From Metridium senile (taxonomy: Eukaryota; Cnidaria; Anthozoa; Actiniaria; Metridiidae): a stretch of 64,000 nt of DNA. The DNA is taken from the NCBI GenBank assembly GCA_949775045.1, contig OX459100.1:11044331-11108330 (forward strand), given 5' to 3'. The number at the start of each line of letters is the position of its first letter. Positions within the stretch are counted from its first letter, which is position 1. The notes under the pieces were generated by a model. The model did no database searches. It was not told the DNA's origin and worked only from the letters and a program-made list of their open reading frames with translations. This document shows, piece by piece, positions 19,127 through 43,320 of this stretch. The position numbers and the translations under genes are program-made.

Positions 19127-20889
19127 AGACCTTATAGTTCAATGATAGACCCTTTGCAGGACATGGTCACATGTTTCATTCCTTCATTCTCTTTATGTTA
19201 CAGAAAAACATCGAAAAATTAATATACTTGAAACGGGAAAAACTAAAAGTTACCGGCGATTACTAACCTTGAAACGTTGCTATCTTGGTGATGTTCACAA
19301 ACGAATTAATAGGAAAAGAAAACCATAAAAGAGGGACGACAGGTTTATAGACGAAGAATTTTAAGTATTATATTGAATTGAACTTAAAACTAAAGAATAA
19401 ATTATTAAATAAATATATTATCTATTTTTTTTTCTCTTTTTTCTCCCTATTTATTTTTGCTGTTTCTCCCTCCTCTCTAATCCGTTCCTCTCCTCTGTGT
19501 GTCTGTGTGTTTGTTTTTTTTGTGCTTATTGTGTTCTATTTATTTTAACTATTAATAAAATAATTAAAAAAGCAGTAGATAAATAAATTGCAAATTCAAC
19601 GACTAAAATGAATTACTAATTGGTACTCACAATTTTATTCACATTATTACAGTCAAAACACTTGAATCGGGAACACATAGAACTCACTATCGTTTAGTTT
19701 TCGAAATTTGTTTCCATTTTGAACTTGGAATATTGAAAACGAAGATTTCATTATTCAAAACAAGAATAGTTTGAAAGTTCGATTGCTGATTGAACATAAT
19801 AAAACATTCGATTCTTCTAATATGGAAACACAGGAACCCAATGAATTCGACGAGCAAGCATACAATATGTACAGTACACAAACATGGCGGCTCCCCCTTG
19901 GAGCCTCGTTTTCATGTCGGCACAAAACTTACCATCAAAAGAAAGGCGATTTTCAGGATGTTCCCCTGCATAGATTCAATATGATTTTTAATATGTTGTT
20001 TTAGATGGTATTCCAGGTCGGATTGTGAAGAAAAACCTTCTGTTGCAATTAGTGATGGGTCAATCCGTATAATGACTGGACTATAAAGATCTATAAAAGC
20101 ATTTCTAAAATATGTTTTCGACATTAGTAACATAAGTTACAGGAAAAATGTTCAAGCCATTTTGATGATTTGTTCCCTTGTTATGAAGGTTGAATTTGTG
20201 TCTAGTGTACCTAAATGTCGAGGGTCGAGGGTAAAAAGTCGAGGGTGAAAAGTCGAGGGCAAAATCGCTATTAAAATGTTATATTAAAAAATATATAAAT
20301 GACCACTTGTCAATGAAAACGAACATACAAATTATCAAAAATCTTCACTTCAGTGCCCCTTACAAATTTAGAGATTAAACCGAGCAACCCCCCCCCCCCC
20401 CGGAATTACCTCTAGTATATTTGTGTAAATCAAGGCTAAACTGTCTTAAAAACAATATTCTAGATGATTTTACACAACTATAAGCAGTGAAAAGGCAAAA
20501 TAGTGCAAGTATTCAGTCTCCCATCATGCTTTGCCGTAGAAAATAATACTTTTTTTTGCAAAGTTCAGGGAACGTTTGTGTCATTTTGGGCGGTTTTTGA
20601 CCATTTTAGGGCAGTTTTTTTTTAATATTTACCTGCTAGTACTTGCGTATGACGTTATAACACCTGATACCTTAACAACAACACAGGGCTAAGATATGCT
20701 CAAATATATTTCAACAAAAAATACGTATTATTTCGTCCTACACATTTTGCATTTTTTACTGTAAAAATGAATGTTTTGGGTTGCCTGTGTTGTATAAGCA
20801 GCATGGCGAGGAACGCCTGATTAAGACCTATTCGTTTTTCCACTCGACTACTCTCGTCTCGACTACTATAATTTAAATTTTGCTCCAAT
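19127..20889. other. Intergenic region upstream of the plus-strand decarboxylase
   Basis: No gene is recognisable. It contains low-complexity pyrimidine DNA (19430-19500), two strings of the recurrent GGGTTCCTGTGTT type (19827 inverted, 20778), a short GTCGAGGGT tandem (20217-20264) and a C run (20391-20401). The promoter of the plus-strand gene presumably lies in the last few hundred bases; I see no clear TATA box. Confidence 0.6.
20217..20264. repeat. Short GTCGAGGG(T/C) tandem
   Basis: Four copies of GTCGAGGGT/C with spacers AAAAA or GAAAA. Confidence 0.8.
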
Positions 20890-33961
<13,072 letters not shown>

Positions 33962-34147
33962 CTAAAGCTACAAAAACAACACAAGACTACCCTCCTACAT
34001 CACATTTTGTACCATCCTACCCTTCTGTCCCCCTCCCCCCTAAGGACCATTGAATGACCTGATAATACCAAGTCATCTACATCAGTCTCAATATTTAAAT
34101 CCAATAATTTTTAAAATATATATTTCGAAAAGATTGTAACATTCTGG

Positions 34148-34361
34148 ACTTCCATTCTGGAAGTCAAAATTCAGCTCTTTCCTGATTGGTCGACCTTATT
34201 AGGTCGACCAATGAGAATCAACATAACCATTCAAAGAAAGTCGTTAAATAAGTTTGAATTTTGACTTCTGGAACAAGCTCCAACAGACTACGTTCCCAGG
34301 GGTATTTATTCTGGAAGCGAGAAATGAGCGACAGAAGATTACCCCTGGGTTCCCGAGGATG
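34148..34361. mobile_element. One-ended relative of the 25479-25742 element
   Basis: The right arm (GGGGTATTTATTCTGGAAGC ... ATTACCCCTGGGTTCCCGAG) matches the other copy, while the left is truncated at GGAAGTCAAAATTCAGCTC. It contains a separate short palindrome around TTGGTCGACC at 34186-34206. Confidence 0.75.
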
Positions 34362-34504
34362 CATTCTAGTAAACTCAAAGGTCGTGTTTTTCAACTTCAC
34401 TTTTAATTAACCAGGACAATTACAATTGCTTAATTTTATTTATTTATGTTATGATTTTGAGGGCCATGTGTATGCTATCTTTAAATATATTTTTAGATAT
34501 AGTA

Positions 34505-34800
34505 TTATGTTCTATTCTATTCTATTCTATTCTATTCTATTTTATTCTATTCTATTCTATTCTATTCTTTTTTATCCTATTCTATCCTATTCTTTTCTAT
34601 TCTATTCTATTCTTTTCTATTCTATTCTATTTTTTTTCTATTCTATTCTATTCTATTCTATTCTATTCTATTCTATTCTATTCTATTCTATCCTATTCTT
34701 TTCTATCCTATTCTATTTTATCCTATCCTATTCTTTTCTATTCTATCCTATCCTATCCTATCCTATCCTATTCTATTCATTTCTATTCTATTTCATTCTA
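34505..34800. repeat. (ATTCT)n pentanucleotide array
   Basis: About 58 units of TATTC with C-for-T variants (TATCC), downstream of the plus-strand decarboxylase. Ser/Ile/Leu-rich frames across it are artefacts. Confidence 0.97.
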
Positions 34801-34803
34801 TAG

Positions 34804-36148
34804 CTATTGTATTTTTGGCCTTGTTCAAACATGCACTGAATCTAATGCAAATAAACAAAACCTATTATTTAAATTCATTTACATTTTTACTGAGTAGCAA
34901 GCGTTTTTTTGGGAGGAAAAATTCGTTGTTTTTGGGAAAAGCTGTGTTTCCTAAATGACAGCGTGAAACTTTAAGACGATTGCAAAAACCAGAGACAAAA
35001 ACAAATTATTTCCTTTTCCCCAAAAGAAACACTTGCTAAAGCAGTGCTTAAATGATTTTATCACAGTCGTGCATACACCTTTGTCAAAGTACGAGGCTAG
35101 GACAGTGTGATCTTTGACTGGCATTGCAATGCAAAATTCCCCTACCCTACCCCCCAAGAGACTCTTTCCCGCCACTGTCTTCGATGTCACATTCATAAAA
35201 GTTTTTAACATTTTTGAAGCTGTAAATTTAAAAAAAATTGTAATAATAAGTTAGTTAGATACAAGTAATAAAATTAAAATAAAATTTTGTGATAAATTGT
35301 TGTATTTTTAATCAAACTCCTCGGTCAAAAGATTAACCCAGTGTGGAATTTATCAAAAACAAAATGAATCACCACTAAATTTAGATCAATTCCGTCATTG
35401 TACACAGTAAATTTCATTACCGTTAAACTACATCAAGAAGCTATAAAATTACAAGTAAAACCACGGAAAATGTTTCACTTGTGTCTGGAAATCTTTTTCG
35501 AAGCGGCGATGGCGTGTTTTTCCGGATTTCAGTGGCGCGAAAACCCCGCGAACAGGCCCTCATTCTGCTCTGGTTGGCAGTGGTGACGAAAATTTCGGTG
35601 ACGTGTCATCTTTTGATCACTGCGTTGTGTTACGGTTTTGTTTTGTGTCACGCTACTAGCCATGTGCTTTTGACATGTCTCGGGAATGACTAAGCAAAAT
35701 TTACATCGAATTTTACCTCAATATACGCACTTCTACAGTAGTATTTACTAGAAATTTATGTTGATAGAAATTTTATGAGGTATTTTATTCGTTTAGGGAG
35801 TAAATTGTAGCGAAAGAATAAGATTATCGTGAAGAATCGTCTTTTGAAGTATATGCAAATGAGCTACGTCACTACATTGTGGGAGACACTTTGCACAATA
35901 ATGGTGCAACCCGAATCGAAGAAAATCCACAAAACCCCAGCAAATTGTTAAAAAAATGAAATAGATATCATTAAATACTTAAAAATGAACTAGTTTTATT
36001 AAAAAAGTTGTGAAAACTGTTTGAAAACGATGCAATTTTGTGTTCATTTGATGGGGGAATCCCCGATTACGTCATCCTTGCTCAGGGCAGCCCGCCGATG
36101 CGCTCTCTGGTTGGCTGGCGTGTTTCTATTTTTGGATCAGTTGTCAGA
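34804..36148. other. Intergenic region upstream of the Maf gene
   Basis: No gene is recognisable. CpG-containing sequence begins near 35500, including a CRE-like GGTGACGTGTCA near 35598 and two copies of CTCTGGTTGGC (about 35567 and 36108). These are candidate Maf promoter-proximal elements, not demonstrated ones. Confidence 0.5.
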
Positions 36149-36157
36149 ATATAAAAG
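36149..36157 (+). promoter_or_regulatory. TATA box of the Maf gene
   Basis: ATATAAAAG lies 175 bp before the start codon, so a start of transcription near 36180 would leave a 5' UTR of about 140 nt with no intron. It is the clearest core promoter element in the window. Confidence 0.65.
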
Positions 36158-36323
36158 CGTGTGGTGCAATGTCTTGTATTTATTGCCATTTGAGCGCTGC
36201 GTTAGACACTCGACGGACGGTGTTCAAAAGGAGAGGTTGTATCGAAATTCGCTCTGAAAAAAATCACAGATTTCTGACAAACTGTGAAGTTTTACTATAG
36301 ACTCGTTCTTATAGAAAGCAACA

Positions 36324-37040
36324 ATGGAGAATTCAATGAATTTAGAAGATTTGGAGAAAAATCCCCTCGCATTGGAACAGCTTCAAAGTTATATGGCTGA
36401 TGACTGGATGATTGATGCTATGGATCCTGTGTATGGTGATCAAAATGAGCAGAGCGTTCCAGATCCTACAATGCCTTTTGTAAATCAAACTATGATGAAC
36501 TATCCTGCCTATCCAACATTAGACACAACCCCTGGATGGATGAATGTAAGCCAATTTACGACTGACAGCGCTATAACAGGTGAAAATGGCAGCACATATG
36601 ATGTCGAATCTGAGCTGAGTCCTGCAGCATCGTCTACTGGATCGTTCGCTTTCACAGAGTACGAACCGTTTGGACCAGTTGACAATGAAAACTTCAAGAA
36701 GATTATTGCTCGTATCGGTGTCACGGAGAAAACTCTTCAAGAATTTAGCGTAAAAGAACTGAATAGATTCCTGAAGTCAAATGAGTTGTCAAAAGTAGAG
36801 CAAAAATGCCTCAAGAATAGACGAAGGACCTTGAAAAACAGAGGCTATGCTCAAAATTGCCGAATTAAGCGAATCAAAGTCAAGAAAACGCTGGAAATCG
36901 ACAACGAAAGCTTGCAAAAAGAGGTCGACGAGTTGAGGGGATGTTTGGAAAGAACGAAGAGAGAAAGAGATCTATACAAAGACAGACTAGGGAAGATTGT
37001 GAAGTTCTTGAAGTCACAGAAGAGCGTCAAAGTTGTGTAA
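36324..37040 (+). CDS. Maf-family bZIP transcription factor, single exon
   Basis: 238 residues. Residues 1-120 are acidic and Ser/Thr/Pro-rich, as in the activation region of large Maf proteins. The Maf extended homology region starts at FSVKELNRFLK (about 141-151). The basic region RRRTLKNRGYAQNCRIKR (about 166-183) has the Maf-specific tyrosine in GYAQ.CR. A leucine zipper follows to about residue 230. Maf proteins act in the nucleus as homo- or heterodimers on MARE sites (TGC-TGA-flanked). Small Mafs are about 150-160 residues without an activation region, so this is large-Maf-like, although shorter than vertebrate c-Maf or MafB. No intron is needed and a TATA box lies upstream. The gene stands alone between unrelated neighbours. 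The exact orthologue is unclear. Confidence 0.93.
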   Translation: MENSMNLEDLEKNPLALEQLQSYMADDWMIDAMDPVYGDQNEQSVPDPTMPFVNQTMMNYPAYPTLDTTPGWMNVSQFTTDSAITGENGSTYDVESELSPAASSTGSFAFTEYEPFGPVDNENFKKIIARIGVTEKTLQEFSVKELNRFLKSNELSKVEQKCLKNRRRTLKNRGYAQNCRIKRIKVKKTLEIDNESLQKEVDELRGCLERTKRERDLYKDRLGKIVKFLKSQKSVKVV

Positions 37041-37824
37041 ATGGGACTTGTCTAGATTGAAGGTGCAAATCCTGTTGAAAGTATAAACAGTACATTGTTA
37101 CTATAAGGACTATAAAGCGTGCATTCGTCACCCGGCGAAAAAAAACAGCAGTCACTCGATTAATGATAAACTTGTAGATCAAATCTACAGTATAATCGTC
37201 AATATACTCGTTTTATGGTAGTAATATTAGCGTTGCAATAATTTTAGTTGCATTTCAAAGCCGTAATTGAAATGTACATGATCGAAATCGAACGTTCGAT
37301 CGACGTTCGTGAAACGTTATATTGTGTGACAGTACACGTTCGGGCATGCCTGTCAAAACAATAGCTAATTTACATATTGCCCACGACGGCTTCACTCAAC
37401 ACTAAATACTTGAGCACTCGTTTTTATAAGAAAAACACGAAGAAAACTTTACAAACAAAGAAAAAATATTTATCAAAAAAAACGAAAAGAGCAAGCATTT
37501 TAAAAACACAAAAATATTGTTATTTTTTATTTAATTTTTTACGACTATATTGGTATATCAAAAGCTCGTTCCAAACTTTGAAAATCATTATAAAAGAAAA
37601 AAAACCTCAACTTTCCAAGGAAAAAATATCGAAAAACATTTGTAATATAGGTTTAAATGCGAATAGCGCTGTTATGTAAATACAATGTTAATAGGTTGGT
37701 TGTTTTTGTAAATAAGTATATGGTCATTGTTTATTGTAAAGTTATTATTGAAGGTCACTTCTCGTGCATTAAACGTCGTTGTAGAATTAACTATATTGTG
37801 TTGTCTTATTATTCTTCATAATTA

Positions 37825-38043
37825 CAGTGCAAATCGAAAAACCGTGGGCACCCAGAAATATTTAAGAAATCGTTTATTGTTCGTTGAACAACTCACAAAC
37901 AACTCTAATTACAAAAGGTTTATTTTACTACACATCATGCAGTCAAACTTCTTGCGGTGATATAGTTGTTTGTGAGTTGTTCAACAAATAATAAACGATT
38001 TCTAAAATATTTCTAGGTGCCCACGGTTTTTTGATTCGCACTG
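37825..38043. mobile_element. Mariner-type MITE, CAGTGCGAATC family, copy 2
   Basis: Starts CAGTGCAAATCGAAAAACCG and ends with TTGATTCGCACTG, flanked by TA. The arms contain GTGGGCACCCAGAAATATTT and ATCGTTTATTGTTCGTTGAA, as in the copy at 31200, so the two copies share arms but have different loops. Confidence 0.88.
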
Positions 38044-39680
38044 TAATTATATATCCAAATATGGTCAAGTTTGTGTAAATTTTCAAGGGTTTACAATATA
38101 CATCGTTTTGAAAATTTAGGAAAATATCTCCTAATAGAATTAAGCAAGTTTTGTTTGTATTTGTATTTTTTTGTATTGGTGTTGTTTTTGTATTGTTTAT
38201 TGTAGATTGTATTTTTCAATACATTCTTTTGGGGAAGTTTTTTTATATCAACTTTTCTGTCAACAAAAAAGGACAAAAAAATCCCCACTAATGAGAAAAA
38301 TCCAATAAATATTTTGTACATAAACCCCATTTCGGAAAACTTAAATGGTTAATTTTTTAAACCAAATTACTATAAAATCGAATTATCGATGAGACTGACG
38401 GATCACGGATTTTTGCGAGTGCGTTTCGAAAACGGGGAATCCCCTTCGAAATTAGCTTAGGAAAAATAGTGCAAGTCATTTTACTGCAACTCGTGATTTT
38501 GACATGTGATGACTCACGATTGCAGAACGTGAAAAAAACAGCGGGGAAAATTCCCTTTGTACAGGTGTCTAACCATCAGTAATTAATACTTTTATTTTCA
38601 TTTTTAGAATTATTTACAAGAAACTTGGGCATTGTTTCGTGTAGGGTTTAAAGGACAAGTTTGTTCAATAGAAAGCCATTGGAGTGTTGTGAAACCTGCA
38701 CCAACTTCACACGCGTCAAACTTTGTGTTTATTAAGGAATATAAAAAAGGATTTCTCCAATAATTTCAAAAGTATTTTGTCCCTTAATTTTGTCCATATT
38801 TCTGTTTAAAAATATCGAAGGGAAAATTTGTTTAATATAAGGGGACTGGTCATTAGTGTAGATTTCGTATGACTATGAAAAGCTCACGGCACGAACGCGG
38901 TCAAGGCACGGCAAAATACTAGAAACATCACGGTCGCGGTAAGACAAGGCTAGGTTGGTTGTTTTAGATTAGCTATTACTAAAATATTGATTAAAGAAGA
39001 TGGTGTCACTTGCTATTTTCATGCCCTTGAGGGGAGGGGGGGGGGGGGGGGGGGGCATGGGTTCTTATTCAATTTCAAGCCAAAAAAAGATCAAGTGGAA
39101 GACCAAACTGCTGATGTATAACTGATATGATGCAACTCAAAAAAGGCAAATAGGAAGAGATAGTTTTACTAGATACTGTATTTGTTAGTATGTTTTTCGC
39201 ATTGTACTGTATAATTTTAGTATTAGTTATATTTAAGGAGGAGTAGGATATTCAATTGGGACGAAAGTTCTGTTTCCATCTCCTGTCGCAAGTATATACT
39301 CTTTATTAGTTGAAAATTGTATCATTGTGACAAATAAATAAACTAATTTGGGTCCTTCAAAACATTTTCCCCCACCCTCCCTCCCCCTCTACATAAAAAT
39401 TGACCGCTGCCTGATAACATGAAACTGAAACTAACTAAAGAATTAAGGGATCTCTGAAATTTCAGTTCTTATGTCTAAAACATTGAAGGAGAAAACTTCA
39501 TGCTTTCCGACTCAGTAAAACATTATTAATTAAATCTCAACAATTCTATTTGTTTCGTGACTTTTATTAGATGACGCGGTGATATGAGTAGGTCTTACGG
39601 AGAAATAGGGCCTGGGTGCTAGCGATGCCGCACCCATCCTCACTAGCTGCCATAACATTTCGTGCAGACAATTGACAAAT
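38044..39680. other. Intergenic region with no recognised gene
   Basis: AT-rich sequence. I find no coding signal or repeat family apart from a poly-G run at 39031-39055. Confidence 0.6.
39031..39055. repeat. Poly-G run
   Basis: About 25 bases almost entirely G with a single A. It could form a G-quadruplex. Confidence 0.95.
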
Positions 39681-41908
39681 ATGTCGAGGCAAACAGCTGA
39701 GAGGTCGATTTATCAGCGAACAAATGCAAGAAACTCTACGAATATCAATGACAAAGAAACAGCTTTGAATGAGGTGAGAATAATCGTGGTTGTTTGACTA
39801 TCACACATAATACACTAATAAGCTAAATCGTGTAACAATCTAAAACAACAAAATAACACAATGAATTAAAGTGCATTAACTGTTAAAGAGTAATACACTA
39901 AAGTGTGTTTCACGTGTTACTAAAAAGTAATGAAAACAGATCTATCAACATGATCAAGTCTAGACAATGTTTTAATTAGGGTTTGAGCTATTAGAACCAT
40001 GAACAAATATCATACAGCCCGTATTTGTGCTTCGCATGATTGAGTTTCATACCAGCCCAAAAATGTCGGAGAGAGATAACGAACAATCGCAAGAACAACT
40101 GCGAATATCAATGACAAAGAAACGGTTGAATGAGGTGAGAACTAATCCTTTTAGATTGTTTCAAGATTTTCTGTTTGTACTAGACAAGGATAGAACAAAC
40201 GAAAAAAAGCCGGTGTTTGTACTTCGCATAATTGTGTGTTATCGATATGACCTCCTCGATAAATACTTAAGACAAGTTATTAAAATTGTCCCTTGCACGT
40301 CAGGCACCATGAAAATTGCGACAATTAAAGCATATGTAATAGCATGGATTCGTTCTAAATGGTATCCAATTCATTGTTAGAATTAGTTGTCTGCTTTATA
40401 TAATGGCTTGTGTGAAAAAAAAAATTGTCAATTTATTAAAAAACAAACAAGTTTTTTTTACAAATTGTTAGACTTTATTGACTAAATATGTCTTCACCGT
40501 ACACATGGTAAAGCATATTAAATTGCATTACATTATATTGCATTGCATTATGCTATATTACATTACATTCATCTATGAAGACACATACTCGCTACCACTA
40601 CATTAATTTTTTACATCACACAACACTAAGCTGATATTATTTCCGGGGAGGGGGAGTGTGGGGCGGGGGGGGGGGGGGATTGTACTACCACCCCAACTTG
40701 GGTGGGGGTATACTGCCGGGTCCTCAAAACCCTGACCCTAGAATTTTGATCTCACATACCCTACCCCAGACTAAACCTAAGATATATTACATTTTGTTGA
40801 CATGCAAAAAACAGTTATATTTGCCAATTGTTTATTTGAATTTAAAATGTCAAAATGATACCCTATCCCCAGACAAATTGTAAAAAAAAAATACCCTACC
40901 CCAGACCTAAAAGCCGAAAAACCATACCCTATCGGGCAGCACATACCCGTATAGCAAATATAGGGGAGTACCCCCCGGGGTATTATTATATTAACTCTAG
41001 ATATGATTTCTTTGTGATTACAGAAAGATGACCATCCTTATACTAACTGGTTCACGTTTATGTTGTCGTTGCCACTTAAGAAACACATGTCTAAAGTTGA
41101 GCTCTTCACACAGTGGTCTGCATTGGCCATGTACCTCCCGGTTGGAGTCTTAGCCATGTGTGTGCCTGGTCTTCTAGCAAAGCCCTTCAGTATAACAAGT
41201 AGCAAATACGGCGAAGGGTTAATTAGAGTCATTGGGATGCAACTTGCTGTACTATCACTGCTGTACTGCATTTTCTCAAGAGTAAAACCCAATATTGCAT
41301 CCAAAGCAATGATACTTAGTTCCACCTTTGAGAGACTAGTGTATGTTACTTCATATGCCTATGTGATATGTGCACGGCAATTAATCCCTGCCCCACTGCT
41401 CATTATTCTGGTGATTGTTGATTCTGGACTATCAGTTATCACTTTAATAATATGGTTTGGAACTTCGGAAGAAGCATCGATGAAAAACTATTTCTCTTTG
41501 TTAGCACAATTGATGCCGTTTAAATCTAAGTTAAATTACTCGTCATTTGTTGTGCAATTTCTCGGGCTAGCTCAGTTTGTTCTTAGCAATGTCTTCCTAA
41601 TCTACCCTAACGCAGCCAATCATGTTCTACAGTTGAATGTGTTACATGGACATCAACAAGGCTTGCTACTTTTGACCTTATTAGCATCAGGCGCCTTGGG
41701 ATCCATTCAGTGTTCGTCAGGTGGAGCTGACAGTAAAGCATGCAGCATTGCAGTGGTGTTCTATCGCCTGTGTTTCAGTATGCCATTACTGGTAGTGCTT
41801 ACCATGTTACAGCAGATTCCAATGGGCATTGCTGGCTACTTCATCGGCCTTGATGTTTCAAATGTAGTCTTGATATACTCCCTTTCCGAGAAACTTTGTC
41901 ACCCGTGA
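39681..41908 (+). CDS. Multi-pass membrane protein of unknown family, tandem copy 1
   Basis: Exon 1a (39681-39773, start MSRQTAERS) is spliced to 41024-41908; exon 1b (40063-40134, start MSERDNEQS) is an alternative. With exon 1a the product is 325 residues. After a hydrophilic N terminus there are about eight hydrophobic segments in two groups, separated by a loop near KNYFSLLAQLMPFKSK. SSGGADSKACSIAVVFYRL in the second half is its best-conserved piece and matches SGGADSRSFNLATVFYRL in the neighbour at 46028. I do not recognise the family. The helix spacing is reminiscent of two TP53I11-like four-helix units, but that is only a suggestion. There is no signal peptide. Confidence 0.8.
40063..40134 (+). 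other. Alternative first coding exon (1b) of the membrane protein gene
   Basis: ATG at 40063 opens MSERDNEQSQEQLRISMTKK and ends in GAG followed by GTGAGA, in the same phase as exon 1a. Much of it aligns by nucleotide with 39721-39773 (CGAATATCAATGACAAAGAA is shared), but the shared stretch is read in a different frame, with a downstream indel restoring the phase at TTGAATGAG. Confidence 0.65.
40638..40985. mobile_element. MITE-like element with GGGG ends
   Basis: TTCCGGGGAGGGGGAGTG at the left and GGGGAGTACCCCCCGGGGTA at the right form an imperfect inverted pair. The interior repeats ACCCTACCCCAGAC. Related G-rich ends occur at 42257 and 53124. It is in the intron of the membrane protein gene. 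Confidence 0.5.
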
Positions 41909-42507
41909 AGTGAAAAGCCTTAAGCTAGTAGCACAGGGGATTATGGGTTACCTATGTATGCTTTATTAGAACGCAGGGATTTCATGGCCACATTGCTACA
42001 CTTAATTGTCAATATGTTATTGAGAAATGTCCATTTTAACTTATCCAAAGAACAAGAAAGGCGTTCCGAATGCACATTTAGTTTCTGAACTGATCCATGA
42101 TCCTTTTGCCACTAGCTTGTGTGCTTTTCACAGGTGACAAACTTTCTCGGAAAGGGTGTATGTGACACTTTGCATGGACTGATATGAAAGGAGACACTGA
42201 TTTTAAGATAAAAACTGAAGTATTCAGGCACAGGGGTGACTTGTACACTATACTGTAGACCCGGGGGGGGGGGACTCCCTTAAAAAATGGATAGGGGTGA
42301 CTCTAAAAGGTACGCATAAATTAACTCAGATACTGATTTCAGACCCTAAAAGGTACAGTGCCATTTCGAGACCTTAAAATATATGCGAGGGTCCTTTTTT
42401 CAACCCTTAAAGGTCCGTTGAGCTCCCCTAACCTTTTTCATGTTTATTCAATATTAAACATACATGATTTATTGTTATTGTTAATAAGTTGTATATGCAT
42501 GTATATA
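41909..42507. other. Downstream region of membrane gene copy 1
   Basis: Probably 3' UTR at the start. An unpaired fragment resembling the G-run MITE ends (CCCGGGGGGGGGGG...CTCCCTT) occurs at about 42259-42290. No gene is seen. Confidence 0.5.
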
Positions 42508-42783
42508 CAGTTGACTCTCTTGTAAGCGACCACCCTTGGACCAGAAGAAAATGGTCACTTATGGGAGATGGCTGCGTTTACGAGAACCTTATACCACAGA
42601 AATACCTAACCATGAACACCCTATCTCATGAAACCCAAACCATGTTGCAGTTGCTTACGAGACTGGTCGCTTACATAAATTACAAAGTCTATATGCGGAA
42701 ACAAAACGGGGAATTGAAAGAGTGGTCACTTACAGAAAATGGTCACTTACAAGAGTGGTCGCGCAATGAGAACTAGTCAGCTG
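42508..42783. mobile_element. Mariner-type MITE
   Basis: CAGTTGACTCTCTTGTAAGC at the left pairs imperfectly with the right end GAGAACTAGTCAGCTG, with TA flanks. GGTCACTTA and GGTCGCTTAC recur inside. Open frames are incidental. Confidence 0.7.
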
Positions 42784-42787
42784 TATA

Positions 42788-43320
42788 CAGTGGTACCTCT
42801 ATTAGGCGGCCACAATAAAATGTCCTAAATCTTCAAGTGCGCAGAGAGGAGTTATGTCGCCGATTTTATAAAACCATAAGACGTCCTGATGACAAACTTT
42901 ACGACATTTTACCTAAGATATCAGAATCAGTTTATTCTCTACGGAACCCAAGGACAATTCCTCTTTTAAAATGTAGAACAAAACGTTTCCAAAACAGTTT
43001 TATCCCATACGCCATTAAAAAATGGGATGCTTCTCCATGACAAGTGATTTTAGATTCCAAATAATGTACATAATTTTTCACTTTTTAATAGTCACTTTTA
43101 TAAATGTAAATAATTAGCCTTCTTATTGTAGTATATATTTAAATCTTATTTCTTGTAATTTTGAGTTTTTCAAATTTTATTTGCCATTCAAGAATTAATA
43201 AAGCTTTATTATTATTATCTATTCCTATACCTATTTTAAACCTCTATTCAGCGGTCAACCTCTAGTAAGCGGCCACTTTGGAAAGTTCGGAGGGTGACTG
43301 CTTAATAGACTGTACCACTG
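42788..43320. mobile_element. Mariner-type MITE carrying a nested retrotransposon tail
   Basis: CAGTGGTACCTCTATTA and TAATAGACTGTACCACTG are its ends, flanked by TA. GGCGGCCAC and GCGGCCACTT are also placed symmetrically. The element at about 42830-43219 sits inside it. Confidence 0.8.
42830..43219 (+). mobile_element. 5'-truncated non-LTR retrotransposon tail
   Basis: The frame encodes RREELCRRFYKTI...SVYSLRNPRTIPLLKCRTKR...FIPYAIKKWDAS followed by a stop. This is the C-terminal end common to many invertebrate non-LTR polymerases. A short 3' UTR ends in AATAAAGCTTTATTATTATT, the usual microsatellite-like tail. Confidence 0.75.

Noticed and set aside
37377..37679. 100-residue Lys-rich frame downstream of Maf
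   Set aside because: AT-rich composition, no recognisable motif and no splice or start context; probably Maf 3' UTR or intergenic.
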